DNA of 44,533 nucleotides. It comes from an uncultured Formosa sp. (GTDB lineage: Bacteria; Bacteroidota; Bacteroidia; Flavobacteriales; Flavobacteriaceae). Both the position numbers and the translations under genes were made by a program. The stretch covers positions 1 through 44,533 of the forward strand of contig CABXZJ010000006.1 of NCBI GenBank assembly GCA_902516685.1. Reading direction: 5' to 3'. Shown in pieces: positions 35,067-42,996 of this stretch. The notes under the pieces are model-generated. The model saw nothing but the letters and a program-made list of their open reading frames with translations. It was not told the DNA's origin and ran no database searches. Within the stretch, counting starts at the first letter, position 1, and every line of letters begins with the position of its first letter.

Positions 35067-35726
35067 TTAATGCTTCTCTTTTAGAAGCATTGGGAATTTT
35101 GACTTGAAGAGTTTTAACCTAGGTATTGAAACATTACGTACATAGGGATTGTTGGGATTTAGACGTTCGTAATTTTGATGGTATCCTTCAGCTTTCCAAA
35201 ATTTTTCAAATGGATAAACTTCTGCAGCTACTTTTATATCTTGTTTTTTTTCAAGTTCAGAAATTTTATTTAATATGAGCTTTTTTTGTTTATCATTTTG
35301 GTAAAAAACAATTGAGCGATATTGAGATCCTTTGTCAGGTCCTTGACCATTAACTTGAGTTATATTTTGAGATCCAAAATAAACATCCAATAGCGTAGAA
35401 AAACTTACAATTTCAGAGTCATAATAAACTTCTACAGTTTCAGCATGCCCCGTTCTTCCTGTATTACTTGACTCGTAAGTGGGGTTTTTAGTATATCCAC
35501 CAGAATATCCGCTAACTGACTCATGGACCCCATTAACACTCTCATAAATGGCCTCTACACACCAAAAGCAACCACTTGCAAAGTATGCTTTTTCCATATT
35601 TATTACGTTAGATTTCTGTAAGACTTCTGTACTAACGGTTGATTTTTGGTTTGAATTATTTTTAACGCTTTGGCAACAAATTAAGTTGAAGGAAAAAAAA
35701 GTAATGACAAGAAATAGTTTTCTCAC
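35067..35726 (-). CDS. msrA: Peptide-methionine (S)-S-oxide reductase MsrA, exported lipoprotein
   Basis: Repairs methionine-S-sulfoxide in proteins. The 219 aa protein has the MsrA active site GCFWC at residues 52-56 (Cys53 the nucleophile), plus ESVNGVHESVSGYSGG and YHQNYERLNP, both MsrA hallmarks. The N-terminus (residues 1-18, FFSFNLICC) is a signal with lipobox-like Cys17 or Cys18, so this MsrA is probably anchored in the envelope rather than cytoplasmic. The start is GTG at 35726; an internal ATG at MEKAYFASGC would give a cytoplasmic form. No msrB is adjacent. Confidence 0.93.
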   Translation of the reverse strand: MRKLFLVITFFSFNLICCQSVKNNSNQKSTVSTEVLQKSNVINMEKAYFASGCFWCVEAIYESVNGVHESVSGYSGGYTKNPTYESSNTGRTGHAETVEVYYDSEIVSFSTLLDVYFGSQNITQVNGQGPDKGSQYRSIVFYQNDKQKKLILNKISELEKKQDIKVAAEVYPFEKFWKAEGYHQNYERLNPNNPYVRNVSIPRLKLFKSKFPMLLKEKH

Positions 35727-35826
35727 AGCTTTATTTAAATTATTAATACATACTTTTTCAACTGTAATACTTAGACTAAATAATTTGAAAAGAGTTAATT
35801 GGTTAAATTATAAAAGTGACTAAATA

Positions 35827-36606
35827 TTAAGTACTAGAAAATAACTTTTCCATTTTCGTTTTTTGTTCCTCCGCAAGTTCAGCATCTACTAGAATACGAC
35901 CACTATGTTCGTCAGTAATAATTTTTTTTCGAGATGCAATTTCGGCTTGTATTTGAGGTGGAATTGTAAAGTATGAACCTCCAGAAGCACCTCTTTCAAT
36001 GGCTACTACCGCTAATCCATTTTTCACACTTGCACGTATTTTTGTATATGCTTTTGCTAAACGGTCTTCAATCTTAGTTTTGTATTTTTCAGACTTTTCA
36101 AGTAATAATTTTTCTTCTTTCTCCGTTTCTGCTAAAATTTCATCTAATTCACTTTTTTTATGCTCCAGGTGGTCCTCACGTTCTTTCAGACTTCCTTTTG
36201 AATCTTCAATAACTTCCTTTTTTTGTTCAATTTGAGCTCTGTACTCCTTAATATTTTTTTCCGCTAACTGAATTTCTAAGTCTTGATATTCAACCTCTTT
36301 GGCTAAAGAATTGAATTCTCTATTGTTACGAACATTTTTTTGTTGTTCATTATATTTTTTTATCAATGATTTAGCTTCTTCTATTAAATTTTTTTTTGAT
36401 TTAATTAGTTCATCAATTTCAGATAAATTGTCTTCAAGTTTTTTCAATCTTAATTTAAAACCTTCAACTTCATCTTCTAAATCACGCACCTCTAGAGGGA
36501 GTTCTCCACGAACATTTCGAATTTCATCTACTCTTGAGTCTATGAGTTGTAAATCATATAATGCTCTCAGTCGCTCTTCTACATTAAGCTCTTTATTTTT
36601 AGCCAT
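35827..36606 (-). CDS. Coiled-coil protein of the C4 zinc-ribbon family lacking its cysteines
   Basis: 259 aa protein with a long coiled coil (about residues 40-180, rich in Glu, Lys and Leu) and a C-terminal domain that resembles the zf-RING_7/CT398 family. In typical members this region has two C-x2-C pairs. Here they are S-G-G-S (Ser208, Ser211) and D-E-H-S (Asp232, Ser235), while the surrounding TIPPQ and GRILVD blocks are kept. Zinc binding is therefore unlikely. Function unknown; the gene pairs with nif3 2 bp upstream, a common arrangement. Confidence 0.85.
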   Translation of the reverse strand: MAKNKELNVEERLRALYDLQLIDSRVDEIRNVRGELPLEVRDLEDEVEGFKLRLKKLEDNLSEIDELIKSKKNLIEEAKSLIKKYNEQQKNVRNNREFNSLAKEVEYQDLEIQLAEKNIKEYRAQIEQKKEVIEDSKGSLKEREDHLEHKKSELDEILAETEKEEKLLLEKSEKYKTKIEDRLAKAYTKIRASVKNGLAVVAIERGASGGSYFTIPPQIQAEIASRKKIITDEHSGRILVDAELAEEQKTKMEKLFSST

Positions 36607-36608
36607 GT

Positions 36609-37703
36609 TTATTTATATTTAATCGGGTTTGTATCTATTTTTGACAAAAGGATAGCAAAATTAGGAAATTTTTTTATAAGATATGACACCAAAAGGTTTT
36701 TTGTGTACTGTTCACTTTCATAATGGCCAATATCTAGAAGTAAAATCTGATTTTCTGCACTGAAGAAATCATGATATTTTAGATCTGCACTAACAAAAGC
36801 ATTCGCTCCAGCAGCCTTGGCTGCTTCGATAGCAAAACTTCCTGAGCCCCCCAAAACAGCCACCTTCTTAATCTTTTTCGACAGTAATTTAGAATGTTTA
36901 ATTACTCCACAATTCATTCTTTTTTTTACGAATTTTAAAAAGTCTTTTTCGTTTTTTGCCAATTCTAATGTTCCTAACATTCCCATCCCTATGTGCTGGT
37001 TTTTGTTTTCTAATGTTGTAATTGTATAGGCAACTTCTTCGTAGGGATGGTTTTCTTTGAGTGTTTTTAAAATAATAGCTTCCAGATGCTTTTTGAAAAC
37101 AATTTCAATTTTTATTTCTTCAACCCCTTTAATTTCATTTGTAGATCCAAGGACTGGATTGGATTTCTCATTGCCTTTAAAAGTTCCAACGCCTTTGGAA
37201 TTAAAACTACAGTTAATGTAATTTCCAGCTACACCCCCTCCAACATCAAAAAGTGCTGATCGCAATGCATCAGCGTTGGCGACAGGTACAGAAGTAATTA
37301 AATTTTTTAGGGTCCCTTGTTGGGGGATTAAAATAGATTTATCTTTTAACTCGAGAGCATCACAAATGGAGGCATTTACTCCATTAAAGGCATTGTCAAG
37401 AGCAGTGTGAATGGCAAAAATGCAGATATCATTTTTGAGAGCCTTTTGGACAACCCTTTCCACATATGTTTTCCCTGTAATTGACTTTAATCCTTTGAAT
37501 ATTATGGGATGAAAACTAACGATTAGATTGCAGTTATTTGCAATGGCTTCGTCCACGACCTCAGGTAAAGTATCCAAAGTTACTAAAACCCCACTGACCT
37601 TGGTATTTTTATCTCCTACCAATAATCCTACATTGTCAAATTTTTCTGCATAAGCCAAAGGTGCCAATATTTCCAACTGATTAATAATGTCTTGAACTAT
37701 CAT
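36609..37703 (-). CDS. Nif3-like dinuclear metal-centre protein (YbgI family)
   Basis: 364 aa Nif3/YqfO-type protein forming a toroidal hexamer with a dimetal site. Family motifs: APLAYAEKFDNVGLLVGD near residue 14-31, SFHPIIFKGLKSITG, FAIHTALDNAFNGVN, VAVLGGSGSFAIEAAKAAGAN, and the C-terminal LLDIGHYESEQ metal ligand block. The extra central domain (about residues 130-250) is the PII/CutA-like insert found in long family members. GTP cyclohydrolase I-type labels exist but the function is unproven. It is divergent from lpxK. Confidence 0.92.
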   Translation of the reverse strand: MIVQDIINQLEILAPLAYAEKFDNVGLLVGDKNTKVSGVLVTLDTLPEVVDEAIANNCNLIVSFHPIIFKGLKSITGKTYVERVVQKALKNDICIFAIHTALDNAFNGVNASICDALELKDKSILIPQQGTLKNLITSVPVANADALRSALFDVGGGVAGNYINCSFNSKGVGTFKGNEKSNPVLGSTNEIKGVEEIKIEIVFKKHLEAIILKTLKENHPYEEVAYTITTLENKNQHIGMGMLGTLELAKNEKDFLKFVKKRMNCGVIKHSKLLSKKIKKVAVLGGSGSFAIEAAKAAGANAFVSADLKYHDFFSAENQILLLDIGHYESEQYTKNLLVSYLIKKFPNFAILLSKIDTNPIKYK

Positions 37704-37720
37704 AAGATTTTATTTAGCAT

Positions 37721-37728
37721 CAAAGATA
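37721..37728 (-). promoter_or_regulatory. -7 promoter box (TATCTTTG) for nif3
   Basis: Minus-strand TATCTTTG ends 17 bases before the nif3 ATG in the 45-bp divergent gap with lpxK. An imperfect plus-strand counterpart, TACTTTCG at 37736-37743, sits 5 bases before the lpxK ATG. Confidence 0.5.
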
Positions 37729-37748
37729 AAATAATTACTTTCGTAGTT

Positions 37749-38756
37749 ATGAAGCTTTTAAGAAAAATATTAATTCTACTCAATCCAGTTTATTTTCTAT
37801 TCGTATGGCTTCGAAACAAAGCTTACGATTGGGGCCTTTTTAAATCTAAATTTTATGACTTCCCTGTCATTTGTGTTGGAAATCTATCAATGGGAGGTAC
37901 TGGTAAAACTCCCATGGTTGAATATTTGATTAGAATGTTAAAGTATAACTATAGATTAGCTGTATTAAGCCGTGGTTATGGCCGAAAATCCAAGGGATTT
38001 GTGTTAGCCGATTCCAATTCAAATTCCAACTGTTTAGGTGATGAATCTTTCCAAATTAAATCTAAATTTCCAGACGTAGCCGTAGCAGTTGACAACGATA
38101 GACAACATGGGATTTCTTCTTTGCAAGCCATAGAACAACCACCTAAAATTATTTTACTTGACGATGCATTTCAACACCGGCGCGTAAAGGCCGGGTTTTC
38201 AGTTCTGTTAACAGCCTATAATAATTTGTATTGTGATGACCTATTACTTCCTTCTGGTAATCTTAGGGAACCGCGGTCTGGAGCCCAACGTGCCCAAATT
38301 GTTGTGGTTACTAAATGTCCTCAAAATTTGAATAATGCTGAGAAGCAAGTCATCCAAAAGCGTTTAAAACTCAATTTTAATCAACAGCTATTTTTTAGTT
38401 CAATTGTTTACGACAACTTTATTTATTCAAATAATGAAAAAAAATCAATTCAAGAATTAAAAAATGAGAGTTTTACGTTGTTAACAGGGATTGCTAATGC
38501 AACACCATTAGTTGATTATTTAAATAATTTAGGACTAAAGTTTGACCATCTTTCGTTTCCTGATCATCATGAGTTTTCAAAAAAAGAATTGGAATTAATA
38601 GCCTCAAAAACTCTGGTATTGACCACAGAGAAAGACGCCTCGCGGCTAGAAAATTTGGCACACAAGAGGTTGTATTTTTTACCAATTACTCTTGAGGTAG
38701 ATCACTCTGAAAAATTTGAAACAGCACTTCGAAATTTTATAAAAAAATTAGATTAG
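37749..38756 (+). CDS. lpxK: Tetraacyldisaccharide 4'-kinase
   Basis: Inner-membrane kinase that phosphorylates the 4' position of the lipid A precursor disaccharide. I start it at the ATG 37749 (MKLLRKILILLNPVYFLFVW), giving 335 aa. The ORF to 37692 only adds unlikely residues and would overlap nif3. A membrane anchor is at about residues 5-22. Walker A GGTGKT is at 49-54, after VICVGNLSM. LSRGYGRKSKGF, DAFQHRRV and LPSGNLREPRSGA are LpxK hallmarks. It shows the cell makes lipid A and is convergent with lipA. Confidence 0.95.
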   Translation: MKLLRKILILLNPVYFLFVWLRNKAYDWGLFKSKFYDFPVICVGNLSMGGTGKTPMVEYLIRMLKYNYRLAVLSRGYGRKSKGFVLADSNSNSNCLGDESFQIKSKFPDVAVAVDNDRQHGISSLQAIEQPPKIILLDDAFQHRRVKAGFSVLLTAYNNLYCDDLLLPSGNLREPRSGAQRAQIVVVTKCPQNLNNAEKQVIQKRLKLNFNQQLFFSSIVYDNFIYSNNEKKSIQELKNESFTLLTGIANATPLVDYLNNLGLKFDHLSFPDHHEFSKKELELIASKTLVLTTEKDASRLENLAHKRLYFLPITLEVDHSEKFETALRNFIKKLD

Positions 38757-38762
38757 TTCAAA

Positions 38763-38788
38763 ATTCGAATTATTGATTTGATTCGAAT
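38763..38788. terminator. Pair of ATTCGAAT palindromes, possible bidirectional terminator
   Basis: Two identical copies of the self-palindromic octamer ATTCGAAT, at 38763-38770 and 38781-38788, lie in the 35-bp gap between the convergent lpxK and lipA genes. Because each copy is its own reverse complement, the pair can form an 8-bp stem with a 10-base loop on either strand. There is no strong T-run, so termination activity is uncertain; a dimeric protein binding site is the alternative. Confidence 0.35.
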
Positions 38789-38791
38789 CGT

Positions 38792-39775
38792 TTAATGTAT
38801 GTGTTTTCGAGCTTTGTAAGAAGATCGAACCAACGCACTGCTTTCAACGTGACGGAATCCAAGGTCCAATCCAATGGTTTCGTACTCTTTAAACTGATCT
38901 GGAGTAATAAACTGTTTTACAGGCAAATGTCTTTTACTTGGCTGTAAATACTGTCCTATGGTTACAATATCCACATTGGCATCTTTTAGATCTTGCAGGG
39001 TTTTAATAACTTCATCACGAGTTTCTCCAAGCCCTAACATTAGACCTGTTTTGGTGCGTCTCTGGCCATTGTCTTTTAAATATTTTAGTACGTTCAGGCT
39101 TCGTTCATATTTTGCTTGAATGCGAACTTCTCTAGTGAGGCGTTTGACCGTTTCCATATTGTGTGAAACAACTTCAGGTGCAACACCAATGATTCGATCA
39201 ATGTGTTTTCCAAGTCCTTGAAAATCGGGAATTAATGTTTCCAATGTAATACCTGGATTCATTCTGCGTACTGCTGAAACTGTTTCAGACCACATAATAC
39301 TACCCATGTCTTTTAAATCATCTCTGTCAACACTGGTTAGGACTGCGTGTTTAATCCCCATTATTTTTATGGATTTAGCCACCTTTTCAGGCTCTTCCCA
39401 ATCTACTGTCTCTGGTCGGCCTGTTTTTACTCCACAAAACCCACAAGATCGGGTACAAATATTTCCAAGAATCATAAATGTAGCAGTACCTTCACCCCAA
39501 CACTCACCCATATTTGGACAGCTTCCAGAAGTACAAATAGTATTCAATTTGTATTTATCAACTAAGTCTCTTAGAGCCGTGTATTTTTTACCAGTGGGTA
39601 ATTTTACGCGCAGCCATTTTGGTTTTGCTTGGCGTTTTATCGGTCTGGTAAGTACAGACGAAGCGTTGATGTCCTCAGGTTTGAGAAAACTATTTATTGG
39701 GGAAGTCTCTTGTGGTTTAACAAGTTTAGCTTCAGTATTGATTCCTTCAAATTTATTTAGCGTCTTGTATGACAT
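38792..39775 (-). CDS. lipA: Lipoyl synthase
   Basis: Radical SAM enzyme that inserts two sulfurs into octanoyl groups on E2 and GcvH proteins. The 327 aa protein has both 4Fe-4S clusters: the auxiliary one with Cys81, Cys86 and Cys92 ([12 protein letters not shown]), and the radical SAM one with Cys107, Cys111 and Cys114. The C-terminal S-S-x-x-x-R-S-S-Y block supplies the serine ligand of the auxiliary cluster. An N-terminal extension of about 45 residues precedes the core. It has its own -7 box close to the ATG. Confidence 0.97.
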   Translation of the reverse strand: MSYKTLNKFEGINTEAKLVKPQETSPINSFLKPEDINASSVLTRPIKRQAKPKWLRVKLPTGKKYTALRDLVDKYKLNTICTSGSCPNMGECWGEGTATFMILGNICTRSCGFCGVKTGRPETVDWEEPEKVAKSIKIMGIKHAVLTSVDRDDLKDMGSIMWSETVSAVRRMNPGITLETLIPDFQGLGKHIDRIIGVAPEVVSHNMETVKRLTREVRIQAKYERSLNVLKYLKDNGQRRTKTGLMLGLGETRDEVIKTLQDLKDANVDIVTIGQYLQPSKRHLPVKQFITPDQFKEYETIGLDLGFRHVESSALVRSSYKARKHIH

Positions 39776-39792
39776 AGATATTTATTGATTCA

Positions 39793-39800
39793 CAAAGATA
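39793..39800 (-). promoter_or_regulatory. -7 promoter box (TATCTTTG) for lipA
   Basis: Minus-strand TATCTTTG ends 17 bases before the lipA ATG; exact consensus match. Confidence 0.5.
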
Positions 39801-39820
39801 CAAAGTATTACATAAAAACA

Positions 39821-41035
39821 TCACAAAATAGTGAGATACCAAATATTAAATCCAACTAAAAATAAAATTCCAAAAATAGATAGAATATGCATTTTTTTGG
39901 AGGGTTGCCAAACTTTAGGAGTATGCTTGCTACACAACAAAAGATAATTCATCAATGCATAAAACGGCGCGGTAAGGAATGATAATATTGTTGCAATTTT
40001 TATCAAACTCCCCATATCAGAAAGGAAGAAGAAGAAAATAATAACAGTTCCCATAATCAATAAAATCAACCATGCGTTGTAACCATTTTTAAGTTTTTTT
40101 TCTAAAATCAGTTCCATCGTTTTGTTCATCGCTCTTGGTGATGCATCTAAGGTTGTGAGTGTAGTACTAAACATGGTAGTAAATGCTGCGACTCCAATAA
40201 TTATAAAGCTCCAATCCCCTAGATTCTTAGTGTATATATCAATGAGTTGCAGTGAAAATTCTCCACCATTGTCGCTAAATGATTTTCCGCTGCCATGCAT
40301 CACCAGCCCCCCTAAAAATAAAAAGCAAAGACCTAAAATTATGGTGCTAAAATATCCGATATTAAAATCTAATAGAGGCGTTTTTTTATTGAAAAAATCT
40401 GTTGTTTTTTGTTTTTCTACTGCCCACAAAGAATGCCAAATGGATACATCTAAAGGAGCTGGCATCCAGCCCATAAAGGCAATAAGAAAAATAACTTCAA
40501 CATTTGATTTTGGGAAAACTTGTGTCCATGGGATTTCCCCGCTACTGTTCTTAAATGCTATCCCAACTGCTAAAATAGTTGAAATACTCAGCAGTATAAT
40601 AATTACTTTCATCATTTTATCCAATAAATCGTATTTACCTTTTGAAAGTAAAAGGAAACAAAAACTTAAAATAATCAAAGCCCAAACCTCTAAGCTAAGC
40701 TGAATTCCGAAAATCGTTGAAGCAATTCCAGCTGTTACAATAGTTACCGCTGTTTGAATTGTAAACATAGTTGTCATTGTGATAATCGCATAGATTCTCA
40801 GAGTCCATTTTCCAAGTTTTTTGTAACCCTCAAGCAAGTTTTCTCCAGTAGCGCTTGAATAGCGCGGGCCGTATTGAAAAAATGGGTATTTGATCAGATT
40901 TATGAGCAGAAGCGCCCACAACAAGCCAAAGCCAAAATTTGAACCTGCTTTTGTAGACTGTACCAAATGAGATACTCCAATAGCTGCACCAGCGAATAAG
41001 AGTCCAGGCCCTAATTTTTGTAAAAATTTTATCAT
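39821..41035 (-). CDS. Nramp-like transporter lacking canonical metal-site motifs
   Basis: 404 aa, about 11 membrane helices, with the Nramp/SLC11 framework: GPGLLFAGAAIG at the N-terminus, NFGFGLLWALLL, and a TM6 region FMGWMPAPLDVS. In canonical Nramp the TM1 motif is DPGN and the TM6 motif is MPH. Here the TM1 site reads G-V-S-H (20-23), and TM6 keeps Met191-Pro192 but has Ala193 for His. Both metal-coordinating Asp and Asn are thus missing, so Mn2+/Fe2+ transport should not be assumed. Its ATG overlaps the stop of a sigma-factor gene (ATGA), so the two are co-translated. Substrate unknown. Confidence 0.82.
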   Translation of the reverse strand: MIKFLQKLGPGLLFAGAAIGVSHLVQSTKAGSNFGFGLLWALLLINLIKYPFFQYGPRYSSATGENLLEGYKKLGKWTLRIYAIITMTTMFTIQTAVTIVTAGIASTIFGIQLSLEVWALIILSFCFLLLSKGKYDLLDKMMKVIIILLSISTILAVGIAFKNSSGEIPWTQVFPKSNVEVIFLIAFMGWMPAPLDVSIWHSLWAVEKQKTTDFFNKKTPLLDFNIGYFSTIILGLCFLFLGGLVMHGSGKSFSDNGGEFSLQLIDIYTKNLGDWSFIIIGVAAFTTMFSTTLTTLDASPRAMNKTMELILEKKLKNGYNAWLILLIMGTVIIFFFFLSDMGSLIKIATILSFLTAPFYALMNYLLLCSKHTPKVWQPSKKMHILSIFGILFLVGFNIWYLTIL

Positions 41036-41583
41036 CTTTTGTGCTTAATAATTGATGCAAGTGTTTTTTTTGCTCGCAGCAATTTAACTTTTACATTGTT
41101 AATAGGAATACCCGTTTTTTTGGAAATTTCAAGGTAGCTTAGTTCTTTGAAAAAACGTAATTGAATGATATGTTGGTGGTGTGGTTTTAATTTTTTAATG
41201 TGTATGAGTAGTTGGGCTAGGTTTTGTTCTGTAATAAGCCGGTCTTCAACAGATGGGGCATCATCTATTATCCAATACACACGTTTTTCGTCTTCTTCAC
41301 TTGTTTCATTAGTTAGTCTTTTTTTTCGCTTTCTTAAACTATCCAAATGGGTATTTTTTGCAATAGTAATTAACCAACTTTTAAACTTAAATTTTGAATT
41401 AAATGAATTGATTTTATCAAAAGCTTTAAAAAAGGCTTCGATGGTTATATCTTCTGCATCAATCTCATTATGCGTTCGCTTTAGCATAAATGCAAAGACA
41501 TCGTTCCAAAATGTCTCAAGTAAAAAATTGAAAGCCATTTGATTATTTTCTTTGGCTTTTAGAATTGCTTCGCTAACTTTCAA
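41032..41583 (-). CDS. RNA polymerase sigma factor, sigma-70/ECF type
   Basis: 183 aa with the two ECF domains. Region 2 covers about 10-95: AFNFLLETFWNDVFAFMLKR, DAEDITIEAFFKAFDKI, SWLITIAKNTHLDSLRKRKKR. Region 4 covers about 125-180: LKPHHQHIIQLRFFKELSYLEISKKTGIPINNVKVKLLRAKKTL, including the helix-turn-helix. No anti-sigma gene is adjacent; instead it overlaps the Nramp-like transporter by four bases. The start is TTG at 41583, as no ATG is near. The target regulon is unknown. Confidence 0.9.
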   Translation of the reverse strand: MKVSEAILKAKENNQMAFNFLLETFWNDVFAFMLKRTHNEIDAEDITIEAFFKAFDKINSFNSKFKFKSWLITIAKNTHLDSLRKRKKRLTNETSEEDEKRVYWIIDDAPSVEDRLITEQNLAQLLIHIKKLKPHHQHIIQLRFFKELSYLEISKKTGIPINNVKVKLLRAKKTLASIIKHKR

Positions 41584-41662
41584 TACAATAGTTTTGATTT
41601 AAGATGCTTATAAATATAGTAAAATGCGGAACAAGTATTATGACCCCGGTTTTTTTAAGCAG

Positions 41663-41863
41663 TTACTTTAGTGAATTATCACAATCTTTAATCTGGTCTC
41701 GGGTTTTGCCGCAAAAGCCACAGGGTTCATCCTTTGTATTTAGAATGGGATTTTGACTTGCACACGTGCCTGCAAATTCTCCGTCTTTTTTACCCCATAT
41801 TTTAATGGAGATACCTGCAACAACAAATGCCAAAAGTAAAAAAGTTATCAAAAGTAATTCCAT
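41663..41863 (-). CDS. Small cysteine-rich membrane protein, NqrM-like candidate
   Basis: 66 aa from the ATG at 41863. One N-terminal membrane helix (about 3-22) is followed by a short soluble tail with exactly four cysteines: Cys34 (FAGTCAS), Cys48 and Cys51 (EPCGFCGK), and Cys61 (KDCDN). This layout, helix then Lys-rich link, G-[ST]-C-[AG] and later cysteines, resembles NqrM (DUF539), which helps build the NqrD/E iron centre. The genome has a full nqr operon 20 kb upstream but no nqrM there. Similar flavobacterial proteins are often called only 'membrane or secreted protein', so this is a hypothesis. Confidence 0.6.
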   Translation of the reverse strand: MELLLITFLLLAFVVAGISIKIWGKKDGEFAGTCASQNPILNTKDEPCGFCGKTRDQIKDCDNSLK

Positions 41864-41881
41864 AGTCAATTAAAATTTACG

Positions 41882-41889
41882 CAAAGATA
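41882..41889 (-). promoter_or_regulatory. -7 promoter box (TATCTTTG) for the NqrM-like gene
   Basis: Minus-strand TATCTTTG ends 18 bases before the ATG of the small cysteine-rich gene. The box supports this short ORF as a real, separately transcribed gene. The rest of the 125-bp gap to murB is plain AT-rich sequence. Confidence 0.5.
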
Positions 41890-41988
41890 CAATTTAAATA
41901 AAATAAATTTTTTGCCATTTGAATGTAACCCTAAAATATTATTATTGTCCAATATTTTTATTTTTATCACAAAATTTTAAAGTATAAA

Positions 41989-42996
41989 TTAGACCACAGT
42001 AACTTCTGTTTCTAATGCAATACCGAAGATTGTTTTAATGGTGGTTTGAATCAATTTTGAAAGGGCTAAAATATCAAGTCCAGAAGCCCCACCATAATTG
42101 ACCAAGACTAATGCTTGATGCTTGTGTATGCCGTAATTGCCAAAAGTTTTCCCTTTGAATCCAGCGGTTTCAATGAGCCAACCAGCAGGGATCTTAACTT
42201 CCGTCTTCGAAACAGCATAGTTCGGCATATTGGGAAATTGCTTAAAGAGTTTTTCAAAAGTTTCTTTTGAAACTACTGGGTTTTTAAAAAAGCTGCCGCT
42301 ATTACCCAGTTTTTTAGGGTCTGGTAATTTGGACTGTCGAATGGCAATAACTGCTTTTGAAATATCTTGAATTGTTGGCGTCAAAACACCCATTTGTTTC
42401 AATTTGGCAGTGATGGCGCCGTAAGTAGTTTTTAGTTTGTGATCAATTTTGGTTAGCTCAAAAGTCACCGAAGTAATAATATATTGTCCTTTATATTCAG
42501 ATTTAAATATAGAATTTCTGTATCCAAATTTACAATCATAATTTGAAAATATTTCTATTTCAAGTGTTTGTAAATTTACCGCTTCACAACTGACAAAACT
42601 GTCTTTTAATTCCACTCCATATGCCCCAATATTTTGGATGGGTGCCGTACCAATATTTCCTGGAATCAATGATAAATTTTCTAATCCTCCCAAATTGCGA
42701 TCTAGGGTCCACATTACAAAGTCGTGCCAGTTTTCTCCTGCGGCTACCTTAATTTGGGTTGTTTTGTTATTCTTCTCACAAATTTCAATGCCTTTCAAGT
42801 TGATGTGTAATACCAAATCTTCCACATTTTTTGTCAGTAGGATGTTACTACCCCCACCCAACACCAATAATTTTAAGGGTTTGAGCTTGAGAATACTTTT
42901 TAAATCCTCAAGCGATTCAACTGAAGCAAATGCTTTGGCGTTAACATCTATCCCGAAAGTGTTGTATTGCTTTAAAGAAATATTCTTTTTAATCAT
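41989..42996 (-). CDS. murB: UDP-N-acetylenolpyruvoylglucosamine reductase
   Basis: FAD enzyme (335 aa) completing UDP-MurNAc in peptidoglycan synthesis. Visible are the start block NISLKQYNTFGIDVNAKAF, LVLGGGSNILLT for FAD, LSLIPGNIGTAPIQNIGAYG, YRNSIFK, and the catalytic serine in KLGNSGSFFKNP. The length and the YRNS insertion fit type I MurB of the E. coli kind. Its ATG overlaps the preceding aminotransferase stop by four bases, so the pair is translationally coupled. Confidence 0.95.
   Translation of the reverse strand: MIKKNISLKQYNTFGIDVNAKAFASVESLEDLKSILKLKPLKLLVLGGGSNILLTKNVEDLVLHINLKGIEICEKNNKTTQIKVAAGENWHDFVMWTLDRNLGGLENLSLIPGNIGTAPIQNIGAYGVELKDSFVSCEAVNLQTLEIEIFSNYDCKFGYRNSIFKSEYKGQYIITSVTFELTKIDHKLKTTYGAITAKLKQMGVLTPTIQDISKAVIAIRQSKLPDPKKLGNSGSFFKNPVVSKETFEKLFKQFPNMPNYAVSKTEVKIPAGWLIETAGFKGKTFGNYGIHKHQALVLVNYGGASGLDILALSKLIQTTIKTIFGIALETEVTVV

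Noticed and set aside
39306..39788. Plus-strand frame of 160 codons opposite lipA
   Set aside because: lipA has all its cysteine motifs; the antisense frame is a by-product and contains no motif.
40122..40703. Plus-strand frame of 193 codons opposite the Nramp-like gene
   Set aside because: Long antisense frames are common opposite hydrophobic membrane genes; the product shows no coherent fold or motif.
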